From contig JBIKRJ010000086.1 of assembly GCA_044349205.1 (NCBI GenBank), positions 1-9,388 of the forward strand: a stretch of DNA of 9,388 nucleotides, read 5' to 3'. The DNA comes from UBA9547 sp044349205. GTDB lineage: Bacteria; Bacteroidota; Bacteroidia; Cytophagales; UBA9547. The translations under genes were made by a program, and so were the position numbers. The first letter of the stretch is position 1, and the number at the start of each line of letters is the position of its first letter. The notes below the pieces were generated by a model. The model was given only the letters and a program-made list of their open reading frames with translations, did no database searches and had not been told where the DNA came from. Below, one piece after another: positions 1 to 6,362 of the stretch.

Positions 1-1
1 C

Positions 2-871
2 GACACCCTTTGGGAAACGGTGCTATTTAGCCAAAACGACATGGAGCACATCTACCAAAGCCTTAAAAAAATGTATGCGATTCTAAAGGCAAACGGAGAC
101 ATGAGCGTGATGAAACACCTGATTATAGACCGCATCGACTTGTGCATGTTTGGAAACACCAAACCGTTTCGGGTACGAATCGTGAATAAACTAAACGATA
201 ACTTCGATTATTTCTACATCAAAAATGCCGATGCTTCAAGAGTATATGGCCTAGAGTTGGAACACATCCTCTCTCCCAACCGAATCAGTTACTATGTGGA
301 CGGCGACACTTTGATTGAAGAACACATCATGGGTGTCCCGGGCGATAAATTTATCAAAAACCACCTGAGCGACACATCTTTGAACCAAATTCGATTGGTC
401 AAAGAGTTTATCAAGTTCAATGAAAGGTGTTTTATACGATTGCTGGGCGACATGCACTCCAGCAATTACGTGGTAGAGATTATACCCGATTTTGAAGAAA
501 TAAACTACAGAATAAGGGCTGTAGATTTTGACCAGCAGTCGTATGACGGACGAAAACAAGTGTACATGCCCCAGTATTACAAGCAAAACAATCCCATCAT
601 CAAATTGGGACTAAACACTATTTCTGTAGAGAGTGAAAGGCAATATCGCCGCGAAGAGCGTGCTTTGATGGCACACAGGATGCGTAGCTACCGATACCGC
701 ATCAAAGAATTGGGCGACGCATCGGTACAAGACCAACTTTCATCGCCTGAGTATGAAGAAGAATTGCGTTCCTCATTGGCAGACCATTACCGCCACAAAC
801 CATTTCAGCAGTGTAAAAACATGGGCGAGCTTTTGCGCATGAGTTTGCGTTTGTTGCTCAACAACAGTTAG
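2..871 (+). CDS. Kinase-fold (APH/protein-kinase-like) protein of unknown family, 5' partial
   Basis: The frame is open from base 2, so the gene starts upstream; a GTG at 20 is only an internal possibility. Numbering from that GTG, the pieces of a kinase core appear in order: a beta3-like FYIK with Lys68, Glu79/Glu81 in a following helix (GLELEHIL), a hinge-like EEHIMG (100-105), a catalytic loop GDMHSSN (143-149) with Asp144 and Asn149 spaced as in the HGDLHxxN loop of aminoglycoside phosphotransferases, and a metal-binding VDFD (168-171) in place of DFG. The remaining ~110 residues are charged and Arg-rich with no motif I know. No signal peptide or membrane segment is visible in the part seen, so it is probably cytoplasmic. 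The fold assignment is inference from motif order; the substrate is unknown, and it could phosphorylate a small molecule or a protein. The TPR gene follows after 32 bases on the same strand, probably in one transcript. Confidence 0.75.
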   Translation, partial: DTLWETVLFSQNDMEHIYQSLKKMYAILKANGDMSVMKHLIIDRIDLCMFGNTKPFRVRIVNKLNDNFDYFYIKNADASRVYGLELEHILSPNRISYYVDGDTLIEEHIMGVPGDKFIKNHLSDTSLNQIRLVKEFIKFNERCFIRLLGDMHSSNYVVEIIPDFEEINYRIRAVDFDQQSYDGRKQVYMPQYYKQNNPIIKLGLNTISVESERQYRREERALMAHRMRSYRYRIKELGDASVQDQLSSPEYEEELRSSLADHYRHKPFQQCKNMGELLRMSLRLLLNNS

Positions 872-903
872 TTTACAAACAGAAGTTGTTTTCAAAAATA
901 AAC

Positions 904-2100
904 ATGAAGTTATATTCAGTCATTGTCTCGTTTTTTGCCCTTGCATTCTTTTGCAATTCATTGCAAGCACAATCCAAAAAAGAGGAACTGGTGAGCTTGC
1001 TTACCGATATGGAAGTGCAGATAGACATGACCGATGCGGTAAACAACATGTACAATTTCAAATTTGCTCAAGCCGAATCGGCCTTTTTGCAGCTTCGCGA
1101 CAGGCATCCGCACCACCCGCTACCCTATTTTTTGATGGGCTTGTCGAGCTACTGGAAAATGCAGCCCAACGACGAAGACACCCGCTACGACAATACCCTT
1201 ATTGCCTATATGGATAGCAGCATACGCTATGCCGAACCAATGTCGGAATCGAAAGACGAGAAAATACAGGTGGAAGGTGCTTTTTTCCTTTCAGCCGCTT
1301 ACGGCTTCAAAGGAAGAATTTACTCTGAAAGAACCCATTGGGCAAAAGCCATTTCGGCCGGAAAAAACGCCATGCACTTTTTGCAAAGAAGCAAAAACAA
1401 TGGAGACTTGAGTCCCGAGTTCATGTTTGGCGACGGACTTTATAACTATTATGCCGAATGGATTCCCAAAAACTACAAACTATTGGCACCCGTGGTAGCA
1501 CTTTTTCCTAAAGGCGACATGAAACAGGGTATAGAACAACTGAATTTTTGTTCAAACAACGCCTTTTTTACCCGCACCGAGGCACAAAGCTACCTGATGC
1601 GTATTTATGCAATAGAGGAACAAAATGTAAAAGCAGCCTTTCCTATTGCCAAATATTTGCACCAAACCTTTCCCGACAATTCCTATTTCCAGCGTTTTTA
1701 TTGCCGATTGTTGTTTTCATCGGGCAATTTTGTAGAAACAGAAAAAATAGCCTTGAATATGATTTCCAAAATAGACAGTGGCTATTTTGGCTATGAAGCC
1801 GTTACTGGCCGCTACGCCTGCTACATGCTAGGCTACATTTACCAGTTTAAAAAAGACTACGAAAAGGCAAAGCTTTATTTCAAACGCACCGTGGACTATG
1901 GCGAACAAGCCAATGCATTGAAAATGGGATATTATTTACATGCTTGTTCTTATTTAGGGAAAATAATGTCGAAAGAGGGAAAGACAGGAGAAGCCTGTTT
2001 ATATTTTGAGAAGGTGAAAAAAAATGCAGATAAAAAAGACGACGAGAGGATATTAAACGAAGCGAAAGAGTTTCTGAGCAAAAACGATTGTAAAAAATAA
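904..2100 (+). CDS. Secreted/periplasmic tetratricopeptide-repeat protein
   Basis: A 398-aa protein. I chose the ATG at 904 over an in-frame TTG at 886 because the product then begins with a clean signal peptide: MKLY, a hydrophobic run (SVIVSFFALAFF), then a likely cleavage site near LQAQ (about residue 22). There is no lipobox Cys next to the cleavage site, so it is probably periplasmic or exported rather than a lipoprotein. Helical repeats follow: a TPR-like unit at about 50-80 (FKFAQAESAFLQL, HPLPYFLMGL), strongly conserved-looking blocks such as GRIYSERTHW, FGDGLYNYYAEW and FPKGD in the middle, and further TPR-like units at about 316-330 (YEKAKLYFKR) and 358-394. These blocks resemble a secreted TPR family I associate with Bacteroidetes, whose function I do not know; TPRs usually mediate protein-protein contacts. 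It lies 32 bases downstream of the kinase-like gene and ends at a hairpin terminator. Confidence 0.85.
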   Translation: MKLYSVIVSFFALAFFCNSLQAQSKKEELVSLLTDMEVQIDMTDAVNNMYNFKFAQAESAFLQLRDRHPHHPLPYFLMGLSSYWKMQPNDEDTRYDNTLIAYMDSSIRYAEPMSESKDEKIQVEGAFFLSAAYGFKGRIYSERTHWAKAISAGKNAMHFLQRSKNNGDLSPEFMFGDGLYNYYAEWIPKNYKLLAPVVALFPKGDMKQGIEQLNFCSNNAFFTRTEAQSYLMRIYAIEEQNVKAAFPIAKYLHQTFPDNSYFQRFYCRLLFSSGNFVETEKIALNMISKIDSGYFGYEAVTGRYACYMLGYIYQFKKDYEKAKLYFKRTVDYGEQANALKMGYYLHACSYLGKIMSKEGKTGEACLYFEKVKKNADKKDDERILNEAKEFLSKNDCKK

Positions 2101-2120
2101 AAGCCCTAAAAAGGGCTTTT
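2099..2120. terminator. Bidirectional intrinsic terminator between the TPR gene and tRNA-Leu
   Basis: A perfect 9-bp inverted repeat, AAAAGCCCT (2099-2107) and AGGGCTTTT (2112-2120), encloses an AAAA loop and overlaps the TPR stop codon. On the plus strand T residues continue to 2122; on the minus strand the stem is followed by TTATTTTTT. It can therefore end transcription both from the TPR gene and from the tRNA pair. Confidence 0.85.
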
Positions 2121-2126
2121 TTACCG

Positions 2127-2211
2127 TACCAGGAGCGGGGGTCGAACCCGCACGACTTTAAGGGTCACAGGATTTTAAGTCCTGCGTGTCTACCAATTCC
2201 ACCATCCCGGC
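2127..2211 (-). tRNA. tRNA-Leu (anticodon UAA)
   Basis: The 85-nt minus-strand gene folds as a class II tRNA. The acceptor stem GCCGGGA pairs with TCCTGGT with two G-U pairs and discriminator A. The anticodon stem CAGGA/TCCTG holds the loop CTTAAAA, giving anticodon UAA. A long variable arm (TGACCCTTAAAGTCG) and the T-loop GGTTCGACCCC are present. It reads UUA and UUG leucine codons. The 3' CCA is not encoded (the discriminator is followed by CGG), so CCA must be added after transcription. It lies 89 bases downstream of tRNA-Gly and just upstream of the bidirectional terminator. I see no clean promoter of its own, so co-transcription with tRNA-Gly is possible. Confidence 0.97.
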
Positions 2212-2246
2212 GTTTGCCAATACCTCGTTTTATTGACAAAAAATAA

Positions 2247-2294
2247 TGGGTTTGAGTTTGAGGGTGTCAACCACTTTTCTCATTCTCAAACCCA
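2247..2294 (-). repeat. Inverted repeat between the two tRNA genes, possible weak terminator
   Basis: Perfect 10-bp arms, TGGGTTTGAG (2247-2256) and CTCAAACCCA (2285-2294), flank a 28-base spacer. Read on the minus strand, the second arm is followed by TTATTTTTT, the layout of an intrinsic terminator or processing stem behind tRNA-Gly. The minus strand also carries a tandem CTCAAA/CTCAAA, which lets the stem pair in two registers. The long loop makes efficient termination doubtful. The rest of the 89-bp spacer holds nothing I recognise. Confidence 0.5.
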
Positions 2295-2299
2295 CTTTT

Positions 2300-2373
<74 letters not shown>

Positions 2374-2387
2374 TTGTTTTGGGACTG

Positions 2388-2418
2388 CAAAGATAAAGGG
2401 CTGTTCGGATTTGACAAA
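2388..2418 (-). promoter_or_regulatory. Bacteroidetes-type promoter of tRNA-Gly (and perhaps tRNA-Leu)
   Basis: On the minus strand, TTTG (2415-2418) is followed by a 19-base spacer and TATCTTTG (2388-2395). This matches the known Bacteroidetes consensus -33 TTTG / N19-21 / -7 TAnnTTTG exactly. The -7 box ends 14 bases before the mature tRNA-Gly 5' end, allowing a short leader removed by RNase P. The promoter lies within 60 bases after the parE stop codon. Confidence 0.8.
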
Positions 2419-2441
2419 TAGGCTGCTATATTTTTTGAAGA

Positions 2442-4313
2442 TTATGCTTCTTGCAGTAACTCCTTGTTTTCCAACACATCTACTTCAAAACGCAAGTTAC
2501 CTATGATAAAATTTTGTCTTTCGGGCGTATTCTTTCCCATATAATACTCCAACAGTTTGGGTATAGATGTGTCCTTTTTCAAAATAATAGGTTCCAGGCG
2601 TATGTTATCGCCTATAAACTGACCGAATTCGTCGGGTGAAATTTCGCCCAACCCTTTGAAACGGGTTATTTCGGGCTTGCTCCCCAGTTTCCCAATGGCT
2701 TCTTGCTTTTCTTGCTCGCTATAGCAGTAAATGGTCTCTTTCTTGTTTCTGACTCTAAATAAAGGTGTTTCCAAAATATACAGGTGCCCATTCCGTACCA
2801 AATCGGGGAAAAACTGCAAGAAAAAAGTAAGCATAAGCAGTCGTATGTGCATACCGTCCACATCGGCGTCGGTTGCTATTACAATACGGTTGTAGCGCAA
2901 CCCTTCCAAACCATCTTCTATGTTCAGGGCATGTTGCAACAAATTAAACTCTTCGTTTTCGTACACAATTTTTTTGGTTAGGCTGTAGCAGTTCAAGGGC
3001 TTTCCTCTTAGGCTGAAAACGGCCTCGGTTTGCACGTTGCGCGCCTTTGTAATAGAGCCACTGGCCGAATCTCCTTCGGTAATAAACAAGGTGGTATTGA
3101 AGCGGATGTCGTCTTTGCTTTCGCCGAAATGCACACGGCAGTCGCGCAGTTTTTTATTGTGCAAATTGGCTTTTTTGGCACGCTCATTGGCAAGTTTCTT
3201 GATGCCCGCTATGTCTTTGCGCTCGCGCTCCGATTGCAAAATACGCTTCAAAATAGCATCGGCGGTGGCAGGATTTTTGTGCAAAAAATCGTCTAAATGT
3301 TTTTTCAGAAAATCGTTGACAAAAGTGCGCATGGTAGGCCCATCGGGTGCTACATTCAGCGAGCCCAACTTGGTTTTAGTCTGACTTTCGAACACGGGTT
3401 CCTGCACCCTGACACTTACGGCAGCCACAATGGCCGAACGCACGTCGGAAGCTTCAAAATCTTTTTTGTAAAACTCCCTGATGGTCTTGACAAATGCCTC
3501 GCGAAAAGCAGCCAAATGCGTGCCACCTTGGGTGGTGTATTGGCCGTTGACAAAAGAATAATATTCCTCGCCATAGTTACCGTTGTGGGTAATGGCTACC
3601 TCAATGTCTTTTTCCTTCAAATGGATAATGGGGTAGCGATTGGTTTCACTGTCGGTTTTGTTGGTCAAAAGGTCAAAAAGACCTTTTTCTGAATGGTATT
3701 TTTTACCATTGAAATTGACAGTAAGCCCAGCATTCAGGTAGGCATAGTTCCATATTTGGTTTTCGAGATATTCGGGAATGAAGTGGTAATTTTTAAAAAT
3801 ATTGTTGTCGGGTTCAAAAGCCACAAAAGTGCCATTGCGGTCGTTGCTGGCCTGCTCTGGGTGGTCTTTTAACAATATTCCTTCTTTGAATTCGGCTATC
3901 TTGGTTTTGCCCTCACGTATCGATTGCACTTTGAAATAGGAAGAAAGCGCATTGGCGGCCTTGGTACCAACCCCGTTCAAGCCAACCGATTTTTGGAAAG
4001 CCCCCGAATCGTATTTTCCGCCCGTATTGATTTTTGATACACAATCTATCACTTTGCCCAACGGAATTCCACGGCCATAGTCGCGCACCTCTACGCGGTG
4101 GTCTGTGATTTTTATTTCAATGGTCTTGCCATTGCCCATCACATGCTCGTCGATAGAATTGTCGACAATCTCTTTGACCAACACATAGATGCCATCGTCG
4201 TACGAAGAACCATCCCCAAGCTTGCCTATGTACATGCCCGGGCGCAGGCGAATGTGCTCGCGCCAATCGAGCGAGCGAATGCTGCTATCGTCGTATTTTA
4301 CTTCTTCTGCCAT
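2442..4313 (-). CDS. parE: DNA topoisomerase IV subunit B (ParE-type type IIA topoisomerase ATPase)
   Basis: A 623-aa protein, the length of short ParE/GyrB subunits. It supplies the ATPase and part of the DNA-cleavage metal site of a type IIA topoisomerase that decatenates daughter chromosomes with ParC. GHKL ATPase motifs are complete: EIVDNSIDE with Glu48 and Asn52, DYGRGIP with Asp78 (Tyr where Asn is more usual), and the ATP-lid GLNGVG (111-116). The transducer carries the switch lysine in QTKTK (Lys313). The TOPRIM domain has EGDSASG (Glu413), RGKPLN, DADVDG (Asp482, Asp484) and RFKGLGE. Overall motif spacing and length favour ParE over gyrase B, which has a similar plan; the distinction rests on family resemblance. 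The ATG at 4313 gives a typical N-terminus with YDDSSIRSLDWREHIRLRP. No parC lies next to it: two tRNA genes are downstream and a cysteine desulfurase gene is divergent upstream. Confidence 0.93.
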   Translation of the reverse strand: MAEEVKYDDSSIRSLDWREHIRLRPGMYIGKLGDGSSYDDGIYVLVKEIVDNSIDEHVMGNGKTIEIKITDHRVEVRDYGRGIPLGKVIDCVSKINTGGKYDSGAFQKSVGLNGVGTKAANALSSYFKVQSIREGKTKIAEFKEGILLKDHPEQASNDRNGTFVAFEPDNNIFKNYHFIPEYLENQIWNYAYLNAGLTVNFNGKKYHSEKGLFDLLTNKTDSETNRYPIIHLKEKDIEVAITHNGNYGEEYYSFVNGQYTTQGGTHLAAFREAFVKTIREFYKKDFEASDVRSAIVAAVSVRVQEPVFESQTKTKLGSLNVAPDGPTMRTFVNDFLKKHLDDFLHKNPATADAILKRILQSERERKDIAGIKKLANERAKKANLHNKKLRDCRVHFGESKDDIRFNTTLFITEGDSASGSITKARNVQTEAVFSLRGKPLNCYSLTKKIVYENEEFNLLQHALNIEDGLEGLRYNRIVIATDADVDGMHIRLLMLTFFLQFFPDLVRNGHLYILETPLFRVRNKKETIYCYSEQEKQEAIGKLGSKPEITRFKGLGEISPDEFGQFIGDNIRLEPIILKKDTSIPKLLEYYMGKNTPERQNFIIGNLRFEVDVLENKELLQEA

Positions 4314-4492
4314 ATCGAAAATAAAGATGGTAAAGTTAAAGGAAAGGAGGTAAGAAAGTGCAATGGCTTAAAAAAGCACATTCTTTTTTACTATATTATG
4401 AAATTATTTTTACGTTTTATGGCCTTTCTTACTCATTTCTTTTTTTGCTTTTGCAGGGATTGTGTGAACTTTAGGAGTTCATTCATTTCTGT

Positions 4493-5626
4493 ATGCGTAT
4501 ATATTTGGACAATGCCGCCACCACTCCGCTAGACCCATTGGTTTTAGAGGCCATGTTGCCCTATTTGCACACCCATTTCGGCAATCCATCTTCTATACAT
4601 TCGCACGGAAGGGAAGCGCGTACTGCCATAGAAAATGCTAGAAAAAGCATGGCCAGGCTGTTGCATTGTGCACCCTCCGAACTGTTTTTCACTTCGGGGG
4701 CTACCGAGGCCAACAATACGGCCTTAACGGGCAGTGTTTTTGGATTGGGTATTGCCCATCTTATTACCTCGCCTATCGAACACCATGCTGTACTGCACAC
4801 CGCACAATGGTTAGCAGCAAAAGGATTTGTCAAGCTACATTTGGCAAAATTGACACCAAATGGGCATGTAGACCTCGATTCACTGGATAAACTACTAAAA
4901 AAACATCCCAAGGCTTTGGTGAGCCTAATGCACGGAAACAATGAAATAGGCAACACAACCGACATCAAAACTGCGGCAAACCTGTGCAAACAGTATGAAG
5001 CAGTTTTTCATTCGGACACGGTGCAAACGGTGGGACACCGTTTTTTGAACATACAAGATTTGCGTGTCGATATGCTGGTAGGTTCGGGTCATAAATTTCA
5101 CGGCCCCAAAGGAGTGGGCTTTCTTTATTTGAACAGTGTCCAAAAAATAGACTCTACAGTGCACGGTGGGGCACAAGAACGCAACATGCGAGGTGGCACT
5201 GAAAATGTGGCCGGCATAGTGGGCATGGCCAAGGCTTTGGAGCTTGCCTACGGCGAAATGGAAGTGCGAGAAGAAAAAATTGGAAAATTGAAAAAGAGAA
5301 TGGCCGAGGGTTTGCAAAAAAACATTCCCGATCTTTTGTTCAATGGTGATTGCCTATCGGAAACGCATAGTGTACAACATGTTTTAAGTATAGCCACACC
5401 GCGCCACAATTTGAATGAAATGTTGCTCTTCAAATTGGATATAGAAAAAATATCGGTTTCGGGCGGTAGCGCTTGTACAAGTGGCGCAGTGGCCGGCTCG
5501 CATGTGTTGCAAGCCCTGGGCGTGGACGAGGAAAGGGGTGTCATACGGTTTTCTTTCAGCCACAGCAATACCGAAGAAGAAATAGACAAGGTAGTCGGTA
5601 TTTTGGGTAAACTTTTTGCTGCGTAG
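4493..5626 (+). CDS. Cysteine desulfurase (NifS/IscS-like, PLP-dependent class V aminotransferase)
   Basis: A 377-aa enzyme that takes sulfur from L-cysteine as a persulfide on an active-site Cys, leaving alanine, and passes it on for Fe-S cluster assembly or tRNA thiolation in the cytoplasm. Motifs in order: YLDNAATTP (4-12), GNPSSIH, FTSGATEANN, a His-rich HHAVL, HGNNEIG, HSDTVQTVG (PLP Asp and Gln), GSGHKFHGPKG with the PLP Lys201, RGGTENV, and SGGSACTSG with catalytic Cys328. The short loop around Cys328 with following TSG is of the IscS/NifS group I type rather than SufS. No scaffold (IscU/NifU), ferredoxin or mnmA gene is adjacent, so its partner cannot be inferred from context. It is transcribed divergently from parE (179-bp gap) and its stop lies 9 bases from the stop of the convergent small gene. 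No clear Shine-Dalgarno or promoter is visible. Confidence 0.94.
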   Translation: MRIYLDNAATTPLDPLVLEAMLPYLHTHFGNPSSIHSHGREARTAIENARKSMARLLHCAPSELFFTSGATEANNTALTGSVFGLGIAHLITSPIEHHAVLHTAQWLAAKGFVKLHLAKLTPNGHVDLDSLDKLLKKHPKALVSLMHGNNEIGNTTDIKTAANLCKQYEAVFHSDTVQTVGHRFLNIQDLRVDMLVGSGHKFHGPKGVGFLYLNSVQKIDSTVHGGAQERNMRGGTENVAGIVGMAKALELAYGEMEVREEKIGKLKKRMAEGLQKNIPDLLFNGDCLSETHSVQHVLSIATPRHNLNEMLLFKLDIEKISVSGGSACTSGAVAGSHVLQALGVDEERGVIRFSFSHSNTEEEIDKVVGILGKLFAA

Positions 5627-5635
5627 CTCCAAGCC

Positions 5636-6160
5636 CTACTTTTTATCTATGTAAAACTCCCATTCGTACATTTTATATTCATCCAAACTCTCCCTGCCAT
5701 AGTGCGGTTCCACATCGGGGGCGGTGACTATAAATGTGTAAATGCCTTTTTTAATGGGGATATTTTTTTCTTCTCTTGGCAAAATTTCGTGGCTGCTGCC
5801 ATTTATTCGCAATCGCATGGGCACTTTCGACCCGTTCCGAATTCTGACAATCGGATTTTTTTCTTCCGATTCTTTAACCGCAAAACCTGGATCGGCAGAT
5901 TCTTTTACCTCGTGCACTATGTGAATGTTTTTTTTGGAAATATACCCTTCCCGATTTGTAAGGATATGATTTACATAGCACACATCGTTCTCAATTTTGA
6001 CGGGAAAAATAAAAACACCTTCTCCCTTGTTCAATCGCCCTATCTCGTTTTTGTTGTGGTCCAACAGCACACATTCTCTTTTTAGATACCCGATGTAGGA
6101 TTGAGCGTGACTGACGAACTGTATGCACATGAATAGCAATATGATGAGCTGTCGTATCAT
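5636..6160 (-). CDS. Small secreted protein with SH3-like N-terminal domain, unknown function
   Basis: A 174-aa protein starting at the ATG at 6160. It has a signal peptide (MIRQ, hydrophobic core LIILLFMCIQF, likely cleavage after SHA at about 19). Residues 20-82 look like a bacterial SH3-type beta barrel: short strands with ECVLLD, EIGRLNKGEGVFIF and a closing REGYISKKNI, as in SH3b modules that often bind cell wall or protein partners. A charged linker (84-102) leads to a C-terminal beta-rich domain (103-174) with RIRNGSKVPMRLRI and a tail PHYGRESLDEYKMYEWEFYI; such a Tyr/Trp-rich ending hints at a small beta sandwich. There is no lipobox. I do not recognise the full-length family; the domain reading is inference. 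It converges on the cysteine desulfurase gene, and its upstream region is shared with the divergent GapN-like gene. Confidence 0.8.
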   Translation of the reverse strand: MIRQLIILLFMCIQFVSHAQSYIGYLKRECVLLDHNKNEIGRLNKGEGVFIFPVKIENDVCYVNHILTNREGYISKKNIHIVHEVKESADPGFAVKESEEKNPIVRIRNGSKVPMRLRINGSSHEILPREEKNIPIKKGIYTFIVTAPDVEPHYGRESLDEYKMYEWEFYIDKK

Positions 6161-6192
6161 ATATGAATCTGATTTGTTGTAATTGGCCTTCT

Positions 6193-6206
6193 GACTAAAT
6201 TTAGTC
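6193..6206. promoter_or_regulatory. 14-bp perfect palindrome, possible operator
   Basis: GACTAAATTTAGTC is its own reverse complement. It lies 33 bases upstream of the start of the small secreted protein gene and 157 bases upstream of the GapN-like gene. On the minus strand it contains TAAATTTA, one base from the Bacteroidetes -7 box TAnnTTTG, with TTGA 19 bases upstream as a poor -33. It could be a regulator site overlapping that gene's promoter. Function is inferred only from symmetry and position. Confidence 0.4.
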
Positions 6207-6278
6207 CCAGCGCCATATCAAATCAAGGACAGCAGTAGCACTATCTGAAAAATGTGTAAATAAGATAGTTTGGCTTAC

Positions 6279-6321
6279 AAATCCCTTTCTTGCTCAAGAA
6301 ATATGAAGCGGAATGGGATTT
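6279..6321 (+). promoter_or_regulatory. Nested inverted repeats upstream of the GapN-like gene (operator or attenuator candidate)
   Basis: An inner, nearly palindromic 16-mer TTTCTTGCTCAAGAAA (6286-6301; 7-bp arms, 2-base centre) is flanked by a 7-bp repeat AAATCCC (6279-6285) and GGGATTT (6315-6321) that runs on into further T residues. As DNA, the inner part could be a dimeric regulator site. As RNA from an upstream promoter, the outer pair plus T-run resembles a weak terminator, 41 bases before the GapN-like start. Both readings are inference. Confidence 0.35.
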
Positions 6322-6338
6322 TTTAAGTTTCATTTAAC

Positions 6339-6346
6339 TTACTTTG
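6339..6346 (+). promoter_or_regulatory. Possible -7 promoter element of the GapN-like gene
   Basis: TTACTTTG matches the Bacteroidetes -7 consensus TAnnTTTG at all but one fixed position and lies 16 bases before the ATG at 6363. No TTTG is present 19-21 bases upstream, so the call rests on the -7 box alone. Confidence 0.3.
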
Positions 6347-6362
6347 CGAAAATTCTGCTAAC

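Noticed and set aside
20..22. GTG as the true start of the kinase-like gene
   Set aside because: The frame is open to the window's first bases with plausible coding sequence (DTLWET), so the gene most likely begins upstream.
886..903. TTG at 886 as the start of the TPR gene
   Set aside because: It would place MFSKIN before the signal peptide and use a rare start codon; the ATG at 904 gives a normal signal peptide.
2231..2240. Minus-strand TATTTTTTG as a separate promoter for tRNA-Leu
   Set aside because: The box has three bases instead of two between TA and TTTG, and the T-run is explained equally well as the tail of the inverted repeat.
3030..3692. Long plus-strand open frames opposite parE
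   Set aside because: They are antisense to strongly conserved ParE motifs and their translations show no domain features; they are shadows of codon bias.
4331..4338. TAACTTTA on the minus strand as a -7 box for parE
   Set aside because: It differs from TAnnTTTG at the last base and no TTTG lies 19-21 bases upstream; the region is simply AT-rich.
4447..4454. TGCTTTTG as a -7 box for the cysteine desulfurase gene
   Set aside because: It has one mismatch in the consensus, sits in a T-rich run and has no -33 partner, so it is not distinguishable from chance.
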